Of a stretch of DNA of 10,874 nucleotides, positions 7,255-10,874 are shown one piece after another. Within the stretch, counting starts at the first letter, position 1, and each line of letters starts with the position of its first letter. A program made the translations under genes and the position numbers. The stretch is from Clostridia bacterium (GTDB lineage: Bacteria > Bacillota > Clostridia > UBA1381): contig CAADSR010000335.1 of NCBI GenBank assembly GCA_900751685.1, positions 1 through 10,874 on the forward strand, read 5' to 3'. A model generated the notes under the pieces. That model was not told where the DNA came from. It did not search any database and saw nothing but the letters and a program-made list of their open reading frames with translations.

Positions 7255-7646
7255 GTTAAACTTTATCAGCAGGATATTCTCCCGCCCTCCCCCTTTTTCT
7301 TTATCATTTTAAGAAATTCATAAGGTTTTATTTGCCCTTTTGACAATATTTTTCTATTTTGTCGCAATCTTTTTACCATTTTTAAAATTGTCGTAACAAA
7401 TTTGTAATAACTTTTGTAAAGCGTCACAATTTTTTTCTAAATCTAGCCAATTCTCTTGTCTTGTCCCCTAAATATTGTATTTCTTGTGAATCTATAGCTA
7501 AAAATATTTTCAAAATTTTACCTTTTATTTTCACTTTTTGTCGTAATATTTCATTTATATTGTTATCGTGTTACACCACAATTACAAAAGTTTTAAAAAG
7601 TTTTAACGAAGATTTTAAGAATATTAAATAATTTTCCCCAAACGCA
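7255..7646 (+). other. AT-rich non-coding region upstream of the SLH-hydrolase genes
   Basis: About 390 bp hold no plausible gene on either strand and become extremely AT-rich after about 7300, with many A- and T-tracts. Three near-identical motifs stand out: TTGTCGCAAT (7359-7368), TTGTCGTAAC (7388-7397) and TTGTCGTAAT (7538-7547), plus a weaker GCGTCACAAT (7421-7430). TGTAAT and TGTAAA (7403-7408, 7415-7420) lie 6 bp apart, close to but not matching the WalR pattern with a 5-bp gap. An imperfect 28-bp dyad (7560-7587; 10 of 14 pairs match) sits about 100 bp before the start site. The stretch 7583-7640 is A/T-tract DNA of the kind that acts as an UP element or bends DNA. Length and content suggest a regulated promoter region. 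Confidence 0.5.
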
Positions 7647-7675
7647 TTGACAATTCTACATTTTAGTGTTACAAT
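7647..7675 (+). promoter_or_regulatory. strong promoter of the first SLH-hydrolase gene
   Basis: TTGACA (7647-7652, perfect -35), a 17-bp spacer and TACAAT (7670-7675, one mismatch) with TG at 7667-7668 make an extended -10. This is the best promoter in the window. Transcription should start near 7682, where a perfect palindrome AATCG-T-CGATT (7682-7692) begins. The leader before the start codon is about 93 nt. Confidence 0.88.
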
Positions 7676-7758
7676 ATGGACAATCGTCGATTTCGGTTAA
7701 ATATTAAGCGCGTTGGATTTATGTAATATTTCATAAAATCTTAAGGTGCTTTAATAGA

Positions 7759-7766
7759 AAGGTGAG
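7759..7766 (+). promoter_or_regulatory. ribosome binding site selecting a TTG start
   Basis: AAAGGTGA/AGGTGAG spans about 7759-7766. It lies 8 nt from the TTG at 7775 but only 2-3 nt from the in-frame TTG at 7769, so 7775 is the better start. The sequence can also pair in part with 7736-7743 (AAATCTTA with TGAGATTT, 8 bp including one G-U), which would cover the site. Confidence 0.65.
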
Positions 7767-7774
7767 ATTTGATC

Positions 7775-9100
7775 TTGAAGAAAATCGCGAAAAAAATTAT
7801 TACTGCCGCCCTGGCAGCTGCAACGCTTTTGCAATGCAGCGCATTTGCAGCAGATCTAAGCGAATGGGCAGTTTCAGATTACCAGGCAGCAAATGAGGCA
7901 GGCCTGATCTCGTATTCTATCGTATCGAACAATCTGAAAGATAACATCACAAGACAGGAGTTTTGTGAGCTGGCAGTAAACCTCTATAAAAAACTGACAA
8001 ATGAGACCATGTTTGAGCCGGAAACCTCCCCGTTTTCTGACACAGATAATATGGCTGTAGCACAGGCATATTGTTACGGTATCGTATCCGGGACCTCAGA
8101 CTCTACATTCAGCCCGGAGCGCCTTGTCACCCGTGAGGAAATGGCAAAGATGCTCGTTAGTACCTTGACAGCCAGTGAAGTAAGCATGGAATTGTCTGAT
8201 GGCAGCGATACGGCTGTGATCGACCAGTATAATGACGGTGCTTCCGTTAGTGACTGGGCAAAAGCTCCCATGATTACAATGCTGAACTATTCCTTAATCA
8301 ACGGCATTACAGACACCAGCCTGGCCCCCCTCGGAAACGCAACACGGGAGCAGGCGATTGCCAGTGTAAACCGTTCTTATTCATCTTTCTCCAGCAAGTC
8401 TGACGTAGCATTGGTGCTTCCTAAGATCACCGTGCCGACAGAAGGGGAAGATGTTGTAACAGACGATTTTGCTGTTTCCTGGACTCCTGTAGAGGGCGCA
8501 CAGGAATACCATATCATTATTAAAGATGTGGATGCAAACCCAGTGGTACTTTCAGACACAGATAATGCTACAACTTCAGTAAATATTGACCCAAGCCTGT
8601 TGATCAAGGGAAAACAATATTCTGTTATCGTAGGCGCAAGCCTGATGGACGGCTCTGAGATCTTCAGCCTTCCGGTAGACTTTACTTACAGCGGATCAAA
8701 GGCATCTTCCAATACATATGTTGCGTCAAATCCAAAAGCGCAGGCTATGATTGATGAAGCAGCGAAATATTTGGGCGTAAAATATGTATATGGCGGTTCA
8801 TCTCCATCCGGATTTGACTGCTCAGGCTTGATGCAGTATGTTTGCAAACAAGTCGGCATCGACCTTAACCGTACCTCCAGAGACCAATTTGCAAAAGACG
8901 GCGTCTCTGTTTCAAAAGAGGACCTGCAGCCGGGCGACCTTGTATTCTTTGGTTCCGGCGGCACAGTAAACCACGTAGGGATGTACGTCGGTGACGGTCA
9001 GATGATCCATTCCCCGCAAACAGGTAAAACTGTTTGTTATACTTCAATTAACTCTTCCTATTATACATCAAGATATATGGGTGCTAAAAGAGTTTATTAA
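7775..9100 (+). CDS. secreted SLH-domain NlpC/P60 peptidoglycan endopeptidase
   Basis: The 441-residue product is exported and probably held on the cell wall, where it should cut peptide stems of peptidoglycan. A signal peptide (KK-rich start, hydrophobic core 8-19, cleavage likely after AFA at 25) is followed by three SLH repeats. Their hallmark motifs are ITRQE (58-62), VTREE (118-122) and ATREQ (189-193). SLH domains typically bind pyruvylated secondary wall polymers. A fibronectin-III-like domain (about 215-306) and a short spacer lead to the NlpC/P60 domain (about 320-441). Its catalytic Cys349 lies in FDCSGL, His400 in NHVGMYVG, and the third polar residue is probably His412 in MIHSP. 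The start is a TTG chosen by ribosome binding site spacing. The next gene is a paralogue with the same N-terminal plan and a different hydrolase. The domain call is firm; the exact bond cut is not visible, though gamma-D-Glu-diaminoacid cleavage is common in the family. Confidence 0.95.
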   Translation: MKKIAKKIITAALAAATLLQCSAFAADLSEWAVSDYQAANEAGLISYSIVSNNLKDNITRQEFCELAVNLYKKLTNETMFEPETSPFSDTDNMAVAQAYCYGIVSGTSDSTFSPERLVTREEMAKMLVSTLTASEVSMELSDGSDTAVIDQYNDGASVSDWAKAPMITMLNYSLINGITDTSLAPLGNATREQAIASVNRSYSSFSSKSDVALVLPKITVPTEGEDVVTDDFAVSWTPVEGAQEYHIIIKDVDANPVVLSDTDNATTSVNIDPSLLIKGKQYSVIVGASLMDGSEIFSLPVDFTYSGSKASSNTYVASNPKAQAMIDEAAKYLGVKYVYGGSSPSGFDCSGLMQYVCKQVGIDLNRTSRDQFAKDGVSVSKEDLQPGDLVFFGSGGTVNHVGMYVGDGQMIHSPQTGKTVCYTSINSSYYTSRYMGAKRVY

Positions 9101-9114
9101 TTGTTAAAAAACCT

Positions 9115-9145
9115 AAGAGCGCCTTTTCGTGAAAGGGCGCTCTTT
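9115..9145 (+). terminator. hairpin between the two SLH-hydrolase genes (weak terminator or attenuator)
   Basis: Bases 9115-9127 pair with 9132-9144 (13 bp, one G-U, core GAGCGCC/GGCGCTC) around loop CGTG. The following T-run is only three bases before C, so termination is probably partial. No convincing promoter lies between this hairpin and the next gene, so the downstream paralogue may depend on readthrough and be made at a lower level. A second small perfect hairpin (AGGAA 9151-9155 with TTCCT 9161-9165) follows immediately. Confidence 0.7.
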
Positions 9146-9186
9146 CTGATAGGAACATTTTTCCTATGAAGAAAGGCGGAATCCGA

Positions 9187-10665
9187 ATGAAACCAAAAAA
9201 GCTCCTTCTTTCAGCAGTGCTCTCGGCACTTCTTCTGCAGCCTGCTGTACTTGCTTCTGATTTAAGCGACTGGGCGGTCAACGATTATATCAATGCGAAC
9301 CAGGTTGGCCTGGTGCCGATCTCCGTGGCTTCCCAAAATCTACAAAAGAATATTACAAGAGAAGAATTCTGTGAGTTAGCAGTAAACCTGTATCAGCGCA
9401 TTACTGGAGAAGACCTTGTGACCCCGGTAGGCTCTCCTTTTATTGACACAAATAATACGGCTGTAAACCAGGCATATCTTTATGGGATCGTTTCAGGGAC
9501 TTCTGAAACAACGTTTAGCCCCGCCGAACCAGTGACCCGCCAGGAAGCGGCAAAAATGCTGGTCAGTGCATTAACAGCGGCAGAACAGCCAGTATCCTTA
9601 CAAAATGGCAAGGACGACCCTGCCATAAAGAAATTTGAAGACTATAACCAGATCAGCGATTGGGCAAGGTCCTATGTTTCGACCATGGTTTCCCATAACT
9701 TGATGAACGGGACCTCCGAAACATCCTTCTCCCCGCTGGGAAATACGACCCGCGAACAAGCGGTGGCAGTAGTCAGCCGTACCTATAGCAATTTTTCTGA
9801 GTCAGACATCCAGCTCTCCATGCCGGAAATTATAGCGCCGGAGGACGGCGAGACCGTCTCTTCTCCTTTTACGGTCTCTTGGAAAGCCGTAGACGGCGTA
9901 GATATTTATAATTTGATCTTTAAAGACCATAGTTCCGATGAAACAGTCATCTCCACGGCTTATAAGATCGATAGTATGACATTAGACCCAAACCTTTTAC
10001 AACCGGGACACAGCTATACATTATCCATTAGCGCTGAAAGAGAAGACGGGCTGGAGATTTTTAGCCTCCCAGTAGACTTCACCTACGGCACTCCCCCGGT
10101 TCAGCCAACACCGCCGGTCTCCCAGCCTTCCCTTCCATCGGGAAGCGGGAACAATATGAGTACTGCACAAAAAGAGGAATTGATCTTTGGTGCACCGGGC
10201 GCTTATTATAACACAAAAGAAGAGGCCGATGCCCATATGAAAGAGGTAACAGTAAATGTCTGGACATTACAGCCGGATGGCAGCAAAGCCGCTTCGACCC
10301 GTACATTGACAGTCCATGAAGCACTTGCAGATGATGTTATTTCTATTTTTGATGAGATCTTCAATCATCCGTCCCAGTTCCCTATTTATAGTGTTGGAGG
10401 TTATTCCTGGCGCGGGGTGGCAGCCTCGAGCAGCCGTTCCCAGCATAGCTACGGGACCTGTATTGATATCAACCCAAATGAGAACTACTATATCCGCAAC
10501 GGCACGATCTATTCCGGCTCCCACTGGAAGCCAGGTGTAGACCCTCATTCCATCACTCCGGATGGCGCTGTTGTTAAAATTTTCGCAGACCATGGCTGGG
10601 TCTGGGGCGGAAACGCCTGGACCAGCAGTAATGACTATATGCATTTCTCTTTCTTAGGGAAATAG
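9187..10665 (+). CDS. secreted SLH-domain M15-family peptidoglycan peptidase
   Basis: This 492-residue exported protein is a paralogue of the preceding gene product over its first 300 residues. A signal peptide (cleavage likely after VLA at 23) is followed by three SLH repeats with motifs ITREE (56-60), VTRQE (116-120) and a third TTREQ, then a fibronectin-III-like domain (about 212-301). A Pro/Ser-rich linker (about 302-326) leads to a zinc peptidase domain (about 330-492). The metal ligands fit His420 and Asp427 in SQHSYGTCIDIN and His486 in DYMHFSF; Asp483 fits the catalytic acid, and WVWGG precedes it. DxxHF favours the M15 L-alanyl-D-glutamate peptidase/VanY-like group rather than VanX. 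The ATG at 9187 is preferred because AAAGGCGGA ends 6 nt upstream; an in-frame ATG at 9166 is possible but would only lengthen the basic start of the signal peptide. The gene is probably cotranscribed with its neighbour through a leaky hairpin. Confidence 0.94.
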   Translation: MKPKKLLLSAVLSALLLQPAVLASDLSDWAVNDYINANQVGLVPISVASQNLQKNITREEFCELAVNLYQRITGEDLVTPVGSPFIDTNNTAVNQAYLYGIVSGTSETTFSPAEPVTRQEAAKMLVSALTAAEQPVSLQNGKDDPAIKKFEDYNQISDWARSYVSTMVSHNLMNGTSETSFSPLGNTTREQAVAVVSRTYSNFSESDIQLSMPEIIAPEDGETVSSPFTVSWKAVDGVDIYNLIFKDHSSDETVISTAYKIDSMTLDPNLLQPGHSYTLSISAEREDGLEIFSLPVDFTYGTPPVQPTPPVSQPSLPSGSGNNMSTAQKEELIFGAPGAYYNTKEEADAHMKEVTVNVWTLQPDGSKAASTRTLTVHEALADDVISIFDEIFNHPSQFPIYSVGGYSWRGVAASSSRSQHSYGTCIDINPNENYYIRNGTIYSGSHWKPGVDPHSITPDGAVVKIFADHGWVWGGNAWTSSNDYMHFSFLGK

Positions 10666-10689
10666 ACATTATACTTGATCTTTAGCATC

Positions 10690-10719
10690 AAAAAAACCAT
10701 GCATTAAAATGCATGGTTT
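10690..10719 (-). terminator. terminator with U-tract on the minus strand (possibly bidirectional)
   Basis: A perfect 11-bp inverted repeat (AAACCATGCAT 10694-10704, ATGCATGGTTT 10709-10719) surrounds loop TAAA. On the plus strand only TTT follows, which is weak. On the minus strand the stem runs into seven uridines (A7 at 10690-10696), a good intrinsic terminator. It may serve both the M15 peptidase gene (stop at 10665) and a leftward transcript entering from beyond the right edge. Confidence 0.75.
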
Positions 10720-10731
10720 CAGACTGTAGAA

Positions 10732-10874
10732 AAACTCATTTTTGAGTTTGTTCTCTGATTCCCTGGGAGTTTGAGGTGCAACCTCAAGTAAAATCATTTC
10801 TGACGACATTCAGTAGTTTGCTCTGCAAACTGCCCTCCGGGCACCGGATGTCTTTCCGGTACGAGCGCGTCAGA
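10732..10874. repeat. cluster of perfect hairpins, possible structured RNA or palindromic repeat element
   Basis: No gene fits here, but inverted repeats fill the sequence: 10732-10738 with 10743-10749 (AAACTCA), 10771-10777 with 10781-10787 (TTGAGGT), 10815-10821 with 10825-10831 (AGTTTGC), 10832-10835 with 10839-10842 (GCCC), and 10843-10848 with 10855-10860 (ACCGGA). The last three abut with no spacer. They are enclosed by TCTGACG (10799-10805) pairing with CGTCAGA (10868-10874), a four-way-junction layout in which 48 of 76 bases are paired. The direct repeat GAGTTTG (10744-10750, 10767-10773) offers an alternative partner for the first hairpin. The element may continue past the window. 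Strand and function are unknown; the U-tract terminator at its left end favours leftward transcription. Confidence 0.6.

Noticed and set aside
7340..7368. Second promoter starting with TTGACA at 7340
   Set aside because: The -10 at the right distance is CGCAAT, with three mismatches; the promoter at 7647-7675 is far better.
7682..7774. c-di-AMP (ydaO-type) riboswitch before the NlpC/P60 gene, as seen before some wall hydrolases
   Set aside because: The leader is only about 93 nt and I see none of the expected conserved core or nested helices.
7829..7840. Lipoprotein signal (cysteine in LLQCSAFA of the first SLH protein)
   Set aside because: Gln at the -1 position does not fit a lipobox, the paralogue has Pro at the same place, and AFA gives a good signal peptidase I site.
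10760..10768. TCCCTGGGA as a further hairpin in the right-hand cluster
   Set aside because: A one-base loop cannot form an RNA hairpin; it is at most a short DNA palindrome.
10799..10874. tRNA gene (76 bases with a 7-bp outer stem and three arms)
   Set aside because: Arm lengths and junctions do not fit a cloverleaf: seven bases separate the last arm from the outer stem, the arms have no TTCGA-type T-loop, and there is no plausible anticodon loop.

Overview
The window looks like chromosomal DNA of a Gram-positive Clostridia-type bacterium, most likely a gut Lachnospiraceae relative. That placement is inference from several features: a full-length bacterial IMP dehydrogenase, an OmpR-type two-component system next to a MacB/FtsX-type ABC transporter, two secreted S-layer-homology (SLH) cell-wall hydrolases, strong AGGAGG-like ribosome binding sites, and moderate-GC genes separated by very AT-rich spacers. 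No mobile element, CRISPR array, rRNA or canonical tRNA was seen.

Left part (1-2095, plus strand): the 3' end of a tRNA-dihydrouridine synthase gene (dusB-like), a strong extended -10 promoter, and a complete guaB. guaB converges on the next operon. Only 36 bp separate the two stop codons, and that gap is one perfect bidirectional terminator whose outer arms contain both stops.

Middle part (2094-7200, minus strand): a four-gene operon read right to left: response regulator, histidine kinase (ATGA overlap), ABC ATPase, and a large two-unit FtsX-type permease (17-bp overlap with the ATPase gene). The layout suggests a sensor circuit controlling its own transporter, as in VncRS-Vex and other peptide-stress systems; the ligand is unknown. 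Short direct repeats lie just upstream of the operon promoter and again between the kinase and ATPase genes; both are candidate regulator sites.

Right part (7200-10874, plus strand): a 450-bp AT-rich non-coding region leads to a near-consensus promoter and two tandem paralogous genes. Both proteins carry a signal peptide, three SLH repeats and a fibronectin-III-like domain, but end in different peptidoglycan hydrolases: NlpC/P60 cysteine peptidase in the first and a zinc M15 peptidase in the second. Together they look like a pair of wall-anchored peptidoglycan-remodelling enzymes made by duplication of the targeting module with exchange of the catalytic domain.

The last ~155 bp hold no gene but are densely packed with perfect inverted repeats. 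Three hairpins abut without spacers inside an enclosing 7-bp stem that closes exactly at the window edge. Beside this is a terminator whose U-tract is on the minus strand. It is the least explained part of the window and could be a structured RNA or a dispersed palindromic repeat.
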